Of a stretch of 64,000 nt of DNA, positions 8,253 to 17,951 are shown one piece after another. Source of the stretch: Bradyrhizobium sp. NDS-1 (GTDB lineage: Bacteria > Pseudomonadota > Alphaproteobacteria > Rhizobiales > Xanthobacteraceae); the NCBI RefSeq assembly GCF_032918005.1, contig NZ_CP136628.1, positions 3,767,501 through 3,831,500 on the forward strand, in the 5' to 3' direction. The position numbers and the translations under genes are program-made. The notes under the pieces were generated by a model that saw nothing but the letters and a program-made list of their open reading frames with translations, was not told where the DNA came from and did not search any database. Numbering within the stretch: the stretch's first letter is position 1; each line of letters begins with the position of its first letter.

Positions 8253-9887
8253 TCAATACGCGTTCTCGTTCTTGGTCAGCAGCGAGATCGGCGTCTTCAG
8301 GAGAATGTAGAGGTCGAACAGCACCGACCAGTTCTCGATGTAATAGAGGTCGAACTCGACGCGCTTCTGGATCTTCTCTTCGTTGTCGATCTCGCCGCGC
8401 CAGCCATTGATCTGGGCCCAGCCGGTGATGCCCGGCTTGACGCGATGGCGGGCGAAATAGCCGTCGACGGCCTCGTCGAACAGCCGGCTCTGCAGCTTGC
8501 CCTGCACCGCATGCGGGCGCGGGCCGACCAGGGAGAGATTGCCGGCGAAGACCACGTTGAAGAGCTGCGGCAGCTCGTCGAGGCTGGTCTTGCGGATGAA
8601 GCGGCCGACGCGGGTGACGCGCGGATCGTTCTTGGTGACGACCTTCGAGGCCGTGGGATCTGCCTGATGGTGGTACATCGAGCGGAATTTGTAGACGTCG
8701 ATGCGCTCGTTGTTGAAGCCGAAACGCTTCTGGCGGAACAGCACCGGGCCGGGGCTGTCGAGCTTCACCGCGAGTGCGACGAGGCCCATCACCGGCAGGG
8801 CGGCGAGCAGGGCGAGGCTGCCGACGATGCGGTCGAACAGCCATTTCATCACCAGGTCCCAGTCGGTGATCGGCGCCTCGAACACGTCGAGCGTCGGCAC
8901 CTCGCCGAGATAGGAATAGGAGCGGGGCCGGAAGCGCAGCTTGTTGGTGTGCGCGGAGAGGCGGATGTCGACCGGCAGCACCCAGAGCTTCTTCAGCATC
9001 TCCAGGATGCGCGTCTCCGCCGAGATCGGCAGCGCGAACAGCACGAGATCGATGCGGGTGCGGCGGGCGAATTCGACGATGTCGTCGACCTTGCCGAGCT
9101 TGCGCGCGCCGGCGCAGGTGTCGAGCGCGCGGCTGTCGTTGCGGTCGTCGAACACGCCGAGCACGTGGATGTCGGAATCCTCCTGCGCCTTCAGCGCTTC
9201 GACCAGCTGTTCGCCATTGCTGTCGGAGCCGACGATGATGGTACGGCGGTCGAGCCGGCCCTGGCGCGCCCAGCCGCGCACCAGTGCACGCAGCACAAGG
9301 CGCTGGACCATCAGTGCAGCGAGCCCGAGGAAATAGAAGGCGGCAAGCCAGAGCCGCGACACCTCGCTGCCGAACTTGGCGAAGAAGGAGATGCCGATGA
9401 ACAGCAGAAAGACGAAGGACCAGGACGAGATCATCCGCGTCATCTGCCGCAATTGCCCGCGGAACAGCTGCACCTGGTAGATGTCGGCCGCCTGGAAGCA
9501 CACCACGGCTGCCAATGCGACGGCGACGACCTGGGCGGGATAGAGCCAGCTGAAGGCGCCGGCGCGCGGCATGACATAGCCGAGATAGAGCGCAAGGCCG
9601 ACGAGGCTGAGCAGCACGAAGTCGGCGAGGCGCACGAAGCCGGTGATCACGACCGGCGAATAGGCGCGCGCGACCTTCTGGTTGACGATTTCGAGCGCAG
9701 CAGGAGAGAGCCGGCGGCGGCGCTCCACAAAGGGCTGGTCGCCAGACCTTGCCGCGGCGCTGGTCGCGGCGTCGAGCATCGAGCGTGCGTTGAGCGGTTC
9801 CACGGGCGTCCACGTCCATTCCAGAGCCCGCGGCACGGCCTTGAGCGCCCCGGGCGAGCATCCCCTGGCTCTTCGATTATCGGACAA
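8253..9887 (-). CDS. Polyprenyl-phosphate sugar-1-phosphate transferase (exopolysaccharide priming)
   Basis: About 544 residues from a TTG at 9887; an ATG at 9779 would give 508 residues and neither start has a strong ribosome binding site. Four N-terminal membrane segments (about residues 75-200) are followed by a nucleotide-binding-like region ([18 protein letters not shown]) and the C-terminal bacterial sugar transferase domain from about residue 350: [22 protein letters not shown]-like [31 protein letters not shown] with the GPRPHA motif, and [16 protein letters not shown]. The family (WcaJ/ExoY/PssA) transfers hexose-1-phosphate from a UDP-sugar to undecaprenyl phosphate and starts each repeat unit. 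It is the priming enzyme of this cluster. Domain assignment is firm; the start and the sugar are not. Confidence 0.92.
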   Translation of the reverse strand: MSDNRRARGCSPGALKAVPRALEWTWTPVEPLNARSMLDAATSAAARSGDQPFVERRRRLSPAALEIVNQKVARAYSPVVITGFVRLADFVLLSLVGLALYLGYVMPRAGAFSWLYPAQVVAVALAAVVCFQAADIYQVQLFRGQLRQMTRMISSWSFVFLLFIGISFFAKFGSEVSRLWLAAFYFLGLAALMVQRLVLRALVRGWARQGRLDRRTIIVGSDSNGEQLVEALKAQEDSDIHVLGVFDDRNDSRALDTCAGARKLGKVDDIVEFARRTRIDLVLFALPISAETRILEMLKKLWVLPVDIRLSAHTNKLRFRPRSYSYLGEVPTLDVFEAPITDWDLVMKWLFDRIVGSLALLAALPVMGLVALAVKLDSPGPVLFRQKRFGFNNERIDVYKFRSMYHHQADPTASKVVTKNDPRVTRVGRFIRKTSLDELPQLFNVVFAGNLSLVGPRPHAVQGKLQSRLFDEAVDGYFARHRVKPGITGWAQINGWRGEIDNEEKIQKRVEFDLYYIENWSVLFDLYILLKTPISLLTKNENAY

Positions 9888-9921
9888 ATCGGAAGATTTT
9901 CTAAAGCGGGCTTAAGAATGG

Positions 9922-11055
9922 TTAATGATTGGCAAATGCGTCGCGATAGCCGGCGATCACGCCGTCGACCATCGCGGCCTGCGAGAAATGCACCGAGATG
10001 CGTTCGCGCAACGAAACCGCACGTTGCGCCGTTGCCTGGGGATCGTCGAGTGCCGCCGCGATCGCCTCGGCCATGGCCTCGGAATTGCTCGGCGCGAACA
10101 GGGCCGGACTGTCGGATCCGAAGATCTCGGGAATGCCGCCGATGCGGGCGGCGATCATGGGAATGCCGGCCGCGCCGGCCTCGATCACGACATAGGGCAT
10201 GGAATCACCGCGCGAGGGAACGACCAGCAGCCGTCCTTTGGAGAAGCCGTAGCGCGCCTTGACGTGACCGATGAAGCGGATGGCACTGGTGAGGCCGAGC
10301 CTCTCGACTTGCGCCTTCAGCGCCGCTGTTTCCTCGCCGTCGCCGCCGAGCGTCAGCGTGACCTTCTTGCCGCCCTCGTGAAGGCGCGCCACGGCATCGA
10401 CCAGGAGATCCGCGCCCTTGATGTGCCGGAACTCGCCGACATAGCAGAGATCGGTGGCATCGTCGGCGGTCACGACGGGCTCGAATTCCTCCGGGGTGAC
10501 GCCGTTGAAGACGCAATGCACCACGCCCTTGGGCGTGCCGACGATGCGTTGATAGGTGTCGCGGGCGAACGCGCTCTCGAACAGGAACAGGTCGGTCGCA
10601 TCCATCAGCGCGCGCTCGAGCCGTGCGTAGAATTCCCCCTTCAGCGTGTTGAGGGGATAGTGCAGCGAGCCGCCATGCGGCGTGTAGATGCGGATGGTAT
10701 CGTCGGAGCGCCGCCGCATGCGGATGAAGGCGCCGGCCTTGGCGCCGTGGCCGTGCATGACGTCGGGCTTGAGGGTTGCGATCAGGCGCCGCATGCGAAG
10801 CCAGACCAGGACGTCGTCGGGCGACGGCTCGCGGCGGATCGCGAGCCGGTGCACGCCGAGCTTCAGCCGCGGCGCGAGCTCGGCCAGTGCCTTGTCGGCG
10901 CGCTCGCCGCCGGTGAGGCTGTCGGCGAGAATGCCGACATGATGGCCGCGATCGACCTGGCCGTTGGCGACGTCGAGGATGTGGCGGAAGATGCCGCCGA
11001 CGGGCGCGCGCACGGCGTGCAGGATACGAAGCGGCCGGTCGGGAGAGGGGGGCAT
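9922..11055 (-). CDS. Family 4 glycosyltransferase
   Basis: 377 residues from the ATG at 11055; an upstream start at 11136 would add 27 residues before the first beta strand. The N-terminal half opens with LRILHAVRAPVGGIFRHILD, the acceptor side of a GT-B fold, and the C-terminal half shows LCYVGEFRHIKGADLLVDAV, LTLGGDGEE, and the retaining-GT4 donor motif region VVPSRGDSMPYVVIEAGAAG. These enzymes transfer a sugar from a nucleotide donor. Position between the priming transferase and the co-polymerase suggests a role in building the exopolysaccharide repeat unit. Donor and linkage are unknown. Confidence 0.88.
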   Translation of the reverse strand: MPPSPDRPLRILHAVRAPVGGIFRHILDVANGQVDRGHHVGILADSLTGGERADKALAELAPRLKLGVHRLAIRREPSPDDVLVWLRMRRLIATLKPDVMHGHGAKAGAFIRMRRRSDDTIRIYTPHGGSLHYPLNTLKGEFYARLERALMDATDLFLFESAFARDTYQRIVGTPKGVVHCVFNGVTPEEFEPVVTADDATDLCYVGEFRHIKGADLLVDAVARLHEGGKKVTLTLGGDGEETAALKAQVERLGLTSAIRFIGHVKARYGFSKGRLLVVPSRGDSMPYVVIEAGAAGIPMIAARIGGIPEIFGSDSPALFAPSNSEAMAEAIAAALDDPQATAQRAVSLRERISVHFSQAAMVDGVIAGYRDAFANH

Positions 11056-11256
11056 GATCAAAACCAGCGCTCGACGGCGAATGCCGAACAATTCAACGAA
11101 ATATCGAGACGGATTAAGGGCCCTCGTGGTTAACAAACGGTGACGAGCGCGTGCGCGACGATCGCCGGACGCGGCGATTAACCCAGCGGCAACCTTAATG
11201 GAGTGTAATCGCCGGGGTTGAGGTAGCTTGGTGGCGTTGCCCTGCGGGAGTATTCG

Positions 11257-13551
11257 ATGCGTTTAGCGTTTTGGCGTGCCGGCAAGGACCAGGCTGTGGT
11301 TGCGCGGGCTGTTTCAAAGTCCAAAGCCGACGCCGCGCCCAAAGTTGAAAGCAAGCTCGAGGCAAAGGTCGAAGCCGAGGTCGAGCCCGGGCCTGCGCCC
11401 ATCCTCACCAGGCAGCCACAAGTCGAATCCGGCGACATCGACCTGCACGCGCTCGGCGCGGCATTGGCGCGCAGGCGCGGCTGGATCATCGCGCCGACGG
11501 TGCTGGCGCTCGTTGCATCCATTGCCGTCGTCAATCTCGTTACGCCCCGCTACAAGTCCGAATCGCGCATCCTCATCGATGGCCGCGAGAACGTGTTCCT
11601 GCGCCCGAGCAGCGACCGCAACGAGGAGCGCCAAGCGCTCGACGCCGAGGCCGTCACCAGTCAGGTGCAGCTCCTGCTGTCGCGCGATCTCGCGCGCGAG
11701 ATCATCAAGAAGAACAAGCTGGCCGAGCGCCCCGAATTCGATCCGGTACTGCAGGGCATCTCGCCGCTGAAGTCGCTGGCCGCGATGATCGGTATCGGCC
11801 GCGATCCGTTCTCGATGACGCCGGAAGAACGCGTGCTCGATGCCTATTACGAGCGCCTCCAGGCCTATGCGGTCGACAAGTCGCGGGTGATCGTCGTCGA
11901 ATTCCAGTCCGCCGATCCCGAGCTTGCCGCCCGCGTCGCCAATTCGATCGCCGACGGCTATCTCGTGCTGCAGCAGGGCGTGCGCCAGGAGCAGGCCAAG
12001 AACGCCAGCCAGTGGCTTGCGGGCGAGATCGAGAGTTTGCGCAAGAAGGTCTCCGACGCCGAGGCCAGGGTCGAGGACTTCCGTTCCAAGTCGTCACTCT
12101 TCATAGGTACCAACAACACGACGCTGTCGAACCAGCAGATGGGTGAAGTCAACACCCAGCTCAACAATGCGCGCTCGATGAAGGCCGACGCGGAGTCCAA
12201 GGCGCGGCTGATCAAGGAGATGCTCCAGAGCGGCAAGCCGATCGAAGCATCCGAGGTCGTGAACTCAGAACTGATGCGGCGGCTGTCGGAGCAGAGGGTG
12301 ACGTTGCGCGCGCAGCTCGCCGAACAGTCGTCCACGCTGCTCGGCAATCACCCGCGGATCAAGGAGCTGAAGGCCCAGCTCGGCGATCTCGACAACCAGA
12401 TCCGCGACGAAGCGGCCAAGATCTCGCGCTCGCTCGAGAGCGACGCCCGGATTGCCAGCGGCCGGGTCGATGGCCTGACCGTGAGTCTCGAGCAGCTCAA
12501 GAAGCAAGCGGCCTCGACCAACGGCCAGGACGTCCAGCTTCGCGCACTGGAGCGTGAGGCAAAGGCGCAGCGCGACCTGCTCGAGACCTACCTCGCCAAG
12601 TACCGCGAGGCCAACACCCGCGAGACTATCGACACGGCGCCGACCGACGGACGCATCATTTCGCGTGCCATCGTCTCGAACACGCCGGCCTATCCGAAGA
12701 AGCTGCCGATCGTGCTGATCGCGACGATCGCGACGCTGCTGCTCTCGTCCGGCGTCGTCGTCACCGGCGAGCTGCTCCGCCAGACCGCGCCGCGCGCCGT
12801 GGCTGCGGTGCGCCCGGCACAGGCGCCGATGCGCCAAAAGGCGACGGTTCAGCCGGTCGTCGAGCCGATCGCCGATCCCGGCATCGCCACCCCCTTGGCA
12901 GAGCCCGCGCCGCTCCAGCCGGAGATGGCGACCGATATGGACGTCACCGAATTCACCGAGATCGAGCATCTCGCCGACAGCCTGCGTGCCGCCGGCGCTG
13001 CGGCGAAGAAGATCACCGTGCTCGGCACCGCCTCAGGCGAAGCCATCACGCTGTCGACGCTGACGCTCGCCCGGAATCTGGCGCGCGAGGCGCGCGTCGT
13101 TGTGGTCGATCTCGCCGCGTCCTCGCCGACGATCGCCGCGGTGTCGGTCGATGCCTCGGCTTCCGGCCTTGCCGAACTGATGCAGGGCGAGGCATCGTTC
13201 GCGCAAGTGATCACCCGGGACAAGCTGTCGCGGCTGCATCTCGTCATGGCCGGTCGTCCCGGTTTCGACCGCAGCCTGCTGCAATCGCCGCGGGTGACGC
13301 TCGCCATCGACGCGCTGCTGCGCGCCTACGATCACGTGCTGATCGACGCCGGCAGCGCCTCAGACCTTCCAGCCGAGTTGCTGACGACGCATGCCCGCGC
13401 CGTCGTCGTGCCTGATGCGTCGATGGCGAGCGATGCACGCACGCTGATGTGTGAGCAGCTGAGGGCCGTCGGCTTCAGCGAGGTGACGATGCTGAGCAAG
13501 CCCGTGCAGCCGTCGGATGCGGTGGAAGCGCCGCGCGTCGTGGCGGCGTAG
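11257..13551 (+). CDS. ExoP/GumC-family exopolysaccharide co-polymerase with degenerate kinase domain
   Basis: 764 residues. After a charged N-terminus comes a Wzz-type domain: first membrane helix at about residues 85-105 (WIIAPTVLALVASIAVVNLV), a long coiled-coil periplasmic region (about 240-480), and the proline-containing second helix region AYPKKLPIVLIATIATLLL (about 485-515). This is the polysaccharide co-polymerase architecture that sets chain length and couples polymerisation to export. The C-terminal 190 residues follow a BY-kinase-like fold (RVVVVDLAA as Walker A', YDHVLIDAG as Walker B), but the Walker A loop reads GTASGEAITLSTL and lacks the GK(S/T), and no tyrosine cluster is present. 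So kinase activity looks lost. It is divergent from the GT4 gene. Confidence 0.88.
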   Translation: MRLAFWRAGKDQAVVARAVSKSKADAAPKVESKLEAKVEAEVEPGPAPILTRQPQVESGDIDLHALGAALARRRGWIIAPTVLALVASIAVVNLVTPRYKSESRILIDGRENVFLRPSSDRNEERQALDAEAVTSQVQLLLSRDLAREIIKKNKLAERPEFDPVLQGISPLKSLAAMIGIGRDPFSMTPEERVLDAYYERLQAYAVDKSRVIVVEFQSADPELAARVANSIADGYLVLQQGVRQEQAKNASQWLAGEIESLRKKVSDAEARVEDFRSKSSLFIGTNNTTLSNQQMGEVNTQLNNARSMKADAESKARLIKEMLQSGKPIEASEVVNSELMRRLSEQRVTLRAQLAEQSSTLLGNHPRIKELKAQLGDLDNQIRDEAAKISRSLESDARIASGRVDGLTVSLEQLKKQAASTNGQDVQLRALEREAKAQRDLLETYLAKYREANTRETIDTAPTDGRIISRAIVSNTPAYPKKLPIVLIATIATLLLSSGVVVTGELLRQTAPRAVAAVRPAQAPMRQKATVQPVVEPIADPGIATPLAEPAPLQPEMATDMDVTEFTEIEHLADSLRAAGAAAKKITVLGTASGEAITLSTLTLARNLAREARVVVVDLAASSPTIAAVSVDASASGLAELMQGEASFAQVITRDKLSRLHLVMAGRPGFDRSLLQSPRVTLAIDALLRAYDHVLIDAGSASDLPAELLTTHARAVVVPDASMASDARTLMCEQLRAVGFSEVTMLSKPVQPSDAVEAPRVVAA

Positions 13552-13558
13552 GTGCTCT

Positions 13559-13618
13559 TGCCCTCTCCCCCTGTGGGAGCGGGTGGCTCGCCGCGCTAGC
13601 GGAGAGACGGGTGAGGGC
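13559..13618. repeat. Palindromic intergenic repeat, CCCTCTCCCC type
   Basis: Sixty bases beginning GCCCTCTCCCCCTGTGGGAG and ending with CGGGTGAGGGC form an imperfect inverted repeat. The consensus is one I associate with many alphaproteobacterial genomes as a dispersed small repeat. It lies immediately after the ExoP gene and may contribute to transcript end formation. Confidence 0.55.
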
Positions 13619-13648
13619 TTTCCCTCCGCGAGTTTCAAGAGTCCGTTC

Positions 13649-14830
13649 TTACCCGAACGCCTGCCGCAGCCGCCGCGCCAGGTCGAACAACATCTGGTTC
13701 TGCTTCACCAGCCGCTTGCCGCAGCTCAGCGAGGACATCGCCATCGCCGCGAGTTTTCCGCGCGAGGTCAGCGGAACGAAACTGTCGAAGATGTCTTCGT
13801 CGTCCTTGCAGAACATCCGCTTGTAGTCGTCCGAACCGATGCCGAGGTCGAGCGAGCGGTAGCCGCGCTCGCCGTAGCGATCGATGATATAGCGCATCAG
13901 GATCAGGCCGGGGCTGTAGCGTGCGTGCTCGGACATCGTGTAGGTGTTGAACATCATCGAGAAACGCTCGCCGTCGGCGACCCCCGCGAAGATCGCGATC
14001 ACCTCGTCGTCGCATTCGAGCGCGTGGATGTCGATGACGCGGCCTTCACCGCGCGGCGCAAGGCAGGCGCTGCGGACGAACTGTTCGACGCCGGGCTCGG
14101 CGAAGACGTTCGGGAGCTTCTGTTCCGCCATCCGCACCGGCTTGACGCGAAAGAACCAGTCGAGCAGGCGGGTGACGTCTGCATCGGTAGTGGCGAGGTA
14201 ATAGCGGTAGCCCGGGAGTGCCTGGAGCTTCTTTTCCTTGCTCTTGAGGCGGCGCCGGAAGGAATTGCTGATCCGCGATGCCGGCGGCACGCCCGGCTCC
14301 ATCACCAGCTTCGGGCAGCCGTTGATCGCGCTCTGTCGCGGCAGCAGTGCGAACGGGTTCTGCTGGTCGTGCCAGCGCAGTGGTTGCTGCGTCAGCGCGA
14401 GCACGTCGATGTGCTCACCGAGCGGCGCAAGCAACGCCTCGAGATCGGCGCTGGTGGTCTGCGCAGCGCACTCCACGTTCCACAGGCCCATGTTGAAGGT
14501 CGTGTGCTTGCCGCCCATGAAGCAGGCCGTGCGCACGCCGTGGCCTTGGCGTAGCGAGAGCGGCAGCAGCAGGAGCGGCCTGTGCTCGGCGTCGCGGGCG
14601 ATCACGACGAACGGGCGCGCGCCCTCGCGCTCGCCGACCAGTCGCTGCCACGGGCTCAGCAGATCGAACCGCTGATAGGGCGTGAAGAGATGGCCGGGCT
14701 CCTCGAATGCGCGCCAGAGCGCCTCGACGGCGCCGAGATCGGTGACGATATCGACATGCGCGATCCTGCCCGCTTTCGACCGCGCTGGCGCTTCTGCCGT
14801 CCGGCTTTGCATCGCCGCAGCCATGGTCAT
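13649..14830 (-). CDS. GNAT-fold acetyltransferase (CelD/FemAB-like), exopolysaccharide-associated
   Basis: 393 residues from the ATG at 14830. An in-frame open stretch continues upstream to 15055 but would overlap the divergent gene and has no family-like sequence. The protein has two tandem GNAT-like halves, as in the FemAB/BioF2-like and CelD groups found in polysaccharide clusters. The C-terminal half contains FAGVADGERFSMMFNTYT and then ARYSPGLILMRYIIDRYGER with GYRSLDLGIGSDDYKRMFC, typical of this group. Such proteins are thought to acetylate sugars or make amide links from CoA or tRNA donors. Location next to ExoP and a deacetylase-like gene suggests glycan modification. The substrate is unknown. 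Confidence 0.78.
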   Translation of the reverse strand: MTMAAAMQSRTAEAPARSKAGRIAHVDIVTDLGAVEALWRAFEEPGHLFTPYQRFDLLSPWQRLVGEREGARPFVVIARDAEHRPLLLLPLSLRQGHGVRTACFMGGKHTTFNMGLWNVECAAQTTSADLEALLAPLGEHIDVLALTQQPLRWHDQQNPFALLPRQSAINGCPKLVMEPGVPPASRISNSFRRRLKSKEKKLQALPGYRYYLATTDADVTRLLDWFFRVKPVRMAEQKLPNVFAEPGVEQFVRSACLAPRGEGRVIDIHALECDDEVIAIFAGVADGERFSMMFNTYTMSEHARYSPGLILMRYIIDRYGERGYRSLDLGIGSDDYKRMFCKDDEDIFDSFVPLTSRGKLAAMAMSSLSCGKRLVKQNQMLFDLARRLRQAFG

Positions 14831-14894
14831 TCGCGAAACCTGTCGAGAAATCAAGAATTTGCGTAATCGGCCTATGGTCGACCTTTGCAAAGAA

Positions 14895-16001
14895 ATGTCA
14901 ACAAAGGGTAAGGACAATGGGAGCGGGAACAGGCGCCCGCGGGCGCGAAGGGTGGGGATATTGGCATCCGACGACAGATGGCTGGAACGGCTGCGCCTCG
15001 AACTGGCCTGGTTCACCGGCCGGGCCGCGCTGCACAGTCGCGGTGCCGGTGCCATCCTGCGCTTTGAACGGGTGCGCCCGCGGCGTGGCGGGTTTCAGCC
15101 GCTGCGCGCGCACGAGATCACGCCGCAGTTTCTCGACCGCGCCATTCGCGCGCTCAAACGCTGGAAGTATGATTTTCTCGGCATGGACGAGGTCTGCCGG
15201 CGCGCGGTGACGCTGGCGGAGCAGCGGCGCTTCGTGGCGCTCACCTTCGACGGTGCCAACAAGGACCTGATCGACTTTGCCTACCCGACGTTGGCGCATC
15301 ACGCCGTGCCCTTTACGATCTACGTACCTACCGCCTTTCCCGACGGCGTCGGACAGGCCTGGTGGCTCGGGCTCGAACAGGTGATCGCGCGCGAGAGTCG
15401 CATCAGCCTGATGATGGCGGAGAAGGAGCAACGCTTCGTCGTCACCGATCGTGCCGAGAAGCAGGCGCTGTTTTCGCATCTCGAGAGCTGGCTGCGCTCG
15501 CTGCCGCCCGCCGATCTGTCGGCGGCGATCGCCGATCTCTGTACGCGCTATCGGATCGACCTCGCCGCGCTCTCGCGCGAGGCGTCGATGAATTGGGAGG
15601 ATCTGGCGAAGCTGGCGGCCGATCCGCTGGTCACGATCGGCAGCGCCACCGTGAATTATCCCGTGCTCGCCAACATGAAGGACGCAGCCGCGCTGCGCGA
15701 GCTGACAATGGGCAAGGCGGTCGCCGAAGCGGCCTTCGGGCGCGAGATCCGCCATCTTGCCTTTCCGTTCGGCGATCGCGCCGCGTTCCGGCGCAGTCAC
15801 GTCATGATGGCGGAGGAGGCCGGCTTTGCCAGCGCGGTGTCGACGATATCAGGCATCGTGGACGCGGAAGGGCGGACCAATCTGCGCGCGCTGCCGCGGA
15901 TTTCATGGGACGGCCGTGTGCGCTCGCTGCGCATGTTGCGCGTGCTGGTGTCGGGCGTCGCCTTTGCGCCGGTGAAGCCGACAGGCGGCGCTACGAACTA
16001 G
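14895..16001 (+). CDS. Polysaccharide-deacetylase-fold protein lacking the metal site
   Basis: 368 residues from ATG 14895; ATG 14874 in the same frame is an alternative, adding seven residues. The overall plan is a NodB-homology (CE4) protein: VALTFDGANKDLIDF at about 115-129 where active enzymes have TFDDG, FTIYVPTAF near 145, a middle insertion, TIGSATVNYPVLANM near 247-261 where active enzymes have a His-x3-His pair followed by Pro, and IRHLAFPFGDRAAF near 284. One of the two aspartates is missing (Asp119 is followed by Gly), and both metal-binding histidines are replaced (Ala251, Tyr255). It is therefore unlikely to act as a metal-dependent deacetylase. It belongs to the exopolysaccharide cluster by position and may bind glycan or act as a scaffold. 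Confidence 0.82.
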   Translation: MSTKGKDNGSGNRRPRARRVGILASDDRWLERLRLELAWFTGRAALHSRGAGAILRFERVRPRRGGFQPLRAHEITPQFLDRAIRALKRWKYDFLGMDEVCRRAVTLAEQRRFVALTFDGANKDLIDFAYPTLAHHAVPFTIYVPTAFPDGVGQAWWLGLEQVIARESRISLMMAEKEQRFVVTDRAEKQALFSHLESWLRSLPPADLSAAIADLCTRYRIDLAALSREASMNWEDLAKLAADPLVTIGSATVNYPVLANMKDAAALRELTMGKAVAEAAFGREIRHLAFPFGDRAAFRRSHVMMAEEAGFASAVSTISGIVDAEGRTNLRALPRISWDGRVRSLRMLRVLVSGVAFAPVKPTGGATN

Positions 16002-16004
16002 AGG

Positions 16005-16226
16005 CTAGGAATTGGATCTGGCGCGATCGGGACGCTGCATCCAGCTCACGATCGGCATCGCAGGCAGCACCCAGCCCATGCCGACGACGACGTAATAGAT
16101 GGCCTGCCGCCAGCCAGACTCGGCAATCCAGGGCATCTGCGCGGCCGCCATGCCGAGCAGGGCCCAGACGGTGGCCAGCACCAGGAGCAGGATGGCGCCG
16201 AGGAACTTGCGGGTGCGGATCGTCAT
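16005..16226 (-). CDS. DUF2842 small membrane protein
   Basis: 73 residues with two hydrophobic helices (ILLLVLATVWALLGMAAA and AIYYVVVGMGWVLPAMPIV). The pattern RKFLG at the start and GWVLPAMPIVSWM at the end fits DUF2842, a small family often seen near cytochrome oxidase assembly genes in alphaproteobacteria. It is divergent from ctaA, 96 bases away. Function is unknown. Confidence 0.8.
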   Translation of the reverse strand: MTIRTRKFLGAILLLVLATVWALLGMAAAQMPWIAESGWRQAIYYVVVGMGWVLPAMPIVSWMQRPDRARSNS

Positions 16227-16322
16227 GGCGGGAGCTTGCGGCCTTCGCGTAACTTGCGCTGCGGGAGCGGGGGACTATAAGGGGCACGCAGTCCGGTTCA
16301 AGCCCTGGTTTTAACCCCTGAA

Positions 16323-17405
16323 ATGACGACGAATTCCGTTCCAACCAACCCGCATCGCGCCGTGCGCTGGTGGCTGATCGTCGTCGCCGCGCTGATTGCA
16401 CTGATGGTGCTGGTCGGCGGCGCGACGCGGCTGACGGAATCCGGACTCTCCATCGTCGAATGGAAGCCGGTGACGGGCAGCGTGCCGCCGCTGTCGGAGG
16501 CGCAGTGGTCCGAGGCGTTCGAGGCCTACAAGCAGATCCCGCAATATCGCGAGCTCAACGCGGGCATGAGCCTGTCCGAGTTCAAGCAGATCTTCTGGTG
16601 GGAGTGGAGCCACCGCTTGCTCGGCCGCTTCATCGGCGTCGCCTATCTCTTGCCGTTCCTGTTCTTCCTGTGGCGTGGTGGCCTGTCCGGCGAATTGAAG
16701 CGGCGGCTGTGGCTGTTGTTCGCGCTCGGCGGCCTGCAAGGTGCGGTCGGCTGGTGGATGGTCGCCTCGGGTCTTTCGGGACGCACCGAGGTGTCGCAAT
16801 ATCGGCTGGCGGCGCATCTGATGCTGGCGCTGCTGATCTTCGCCGGCATCGTCTGGACGGTGCGGCGGCTCCGGGAGCGGCCGCAGATCGCAGCGTCGGC
16901 GCGCCTGCGCTTCACGAGCGCGCTGCTCCTCTGCGTCACCGTCGTGCAAATCTATTTCGGCGCGCTGGTCGCGGGCCTGCGCGCCGGGCGTGCCTACAAT
17001 ACCTGGCCGCAGATCGACGGCGCGTTCATTCCGTCGGCGGAGCGGCTGTGGTTCGAGACGCCGTGGTGGCGCAACATGTTCGACAATGTGCTGACGGTGC
17101 AATTCGAGCACCGCATGACGGCCTATTTTCTGTTCGCGCTGGCGGCGCTGCACGCGATCGACGCGGTGCGCTCACGGGCAGGGGCGGCTGCGAGCGGTGC
17201 GCTGTGGCTGTTCGCGGCGGTGAGCCTGCAGGCGGTGCTCGGCATTCTCACGCTGGTCAACCAGGTGCCGATTGATCTTGCGCTGTCGCACCAGGCTGTT
17301 GCGATCGTGGTGCTGACGCTTGCGGTGGTGCAGGTGGAACGGCTCGTTTCACGCCAGCAGGCGCACGCGCAGCCGCGCGCGGTTCCGGTCGGTCAGGCCG
17401 GCTGA
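16323..17405 (+). CDS. ctaA: Heme A synthase (COX15/CtaA)
   Basis: 360 residues with eight membrane segments in two four-helix bundles. The signature [21 protein letters not shown] region (quoted in two parts as [12 protein letters not shown] and IVEWKPVTG) starts near residue 27, and the heme-binding histidines sit in [12 protein letters not shown] (about 95), [10 protein letters not shown] (about 263) and [11 protein letters not shown] (about 325). The enzyme oxidises the C8 methyl of heme O to a formyl group, giving heme A for aa3-type cytochrome oxidase in the inner membrane. Length and motifs match the proteobacterial type 2 enzyme. It ends 5 bases from a convergent small gene. Confidence 0.95.
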   Translation: MTTNSVPTNPHRAVRWWLIVVAALIALMVLVGGATRLTESGLSIVEWKPVTGSVPPLSEAQWSEAFEAYKQIPQYRELNAGMSLSEFKQIFWWEWSHRLLGRFIGVAYLLPFLFFLWRGGLSGELKRRLWLLFALGGLQGAVGWWMVASGLSGRTEVSQYRLAAHLMLALLIFAGIVWTVRRLRERPQIAASARLRFTSALLLCVTVVQIYFGALVAGLRAGRAYNTWPQIDGAFIPSAERLWFETPWWRNMFDNVLTVQFEHRMTAYFLFALAALHAIDAVRSRAGAAASGALWLFAAVSLQAVLGILTLVNQVPIDLALSHQAVAIVVLTLAVVQVERLVSRQQAHAQPRAVPVGQAG

Positions 17406-17410
17406 TCGGA

Positions 17411-17755
17411 TCAGCAATAGCCGTAGACTCCGCAGGCATAGGGCAGCCGCCAGAAATAATCGACCTGCTTTCCGCCGTAATAGGCGCCCTGATAATCGTA
17501 GCTCCACGGGCGGCCGTAGTAGCCCGGCAGCGTGTGCGAGCCCGGCAGCAGCGGTGTGCCCGGCAGGTTGCGGATGTAGCTGCCGATGCCATAGGCCGGC
17601 GAGATCAGCGCGTCCGGATCGGTCTCGACATAGACCTTCGGCGGCTCCTGCGGCAGAGCGGCGGCCCGCCGCTTCGGCGTGGCCGGCAGGTCGGCGGCAA
17701 CGGCAGCCGATACCGTCAGCGTCACTGCCAGGGCAGGCATCATCCAGCGCAACAT
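17411..17755 (-). CDS. Small secreted protein of unknown function
   Basis: 114 residues with a signal peptide (MLRWMMPALAVTLTVSAAVAA, cleavage likely after AVA-A near residue 20). The mature part is rich in Pro, Gly and Tyr: YGIGSYIRNLPGTPLLPG, PGYYGRPWSYDYQGAYYGG, and it ends with the cysteine pair CGVYGYC. I recognise this only as a small periplasmic or surface protein type seen in Bradyrhizobium-like genomes. No function can be assigned. Convergent with ctaA. Confidence 0.7.
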   Translation of the reverse strand: MLRWMMPALAVTLTVSAAVAADLPATPKRRAAALPQEPPKVYVETDPDALISPAYGIGSYIRNLPGTPLLPGSHTLPGYYGRPWSYDYQGAYYGGKQVDYFWRLPYACGVYGYC

Positions 17756-17841
17756 CTTCGGCTCCGAATCAAAGGGCGATCCAGCGACGATGTATGCGGC
17801 AGATATGGTTAACGACTGTTAACCGGCGGTCGTCTCGCGAC

Positions 17842-17942
17842 CGTCATTCCGGGGCGGTCCTGCAGGATCGACCCCGGAATCTAGAGCTTGCAAGGAAATA
17901 TCGAGAGTCCGGGTTCGCGCTGTCGCGCGCCCCGGAGTGACG
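17842..17942. repeat. Palindromic intergenic repeat, CGTCATTCCGGGGC family, copy 1
   Basis: The ends CGTCATTCCGGGGC (17842-17855) and GCCCCGGAGTGACG (17929-17942) are inverted copies at 13 of 14 positions. Internal arms (GACCCCGGAATC, GTCCGGGTTCGCGC) follow the known pattern of this dispersed element. A second copy lies at 19981-20081. Confidence 0.7.
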
Positions 17943-17951
17943 AGAGTGATC

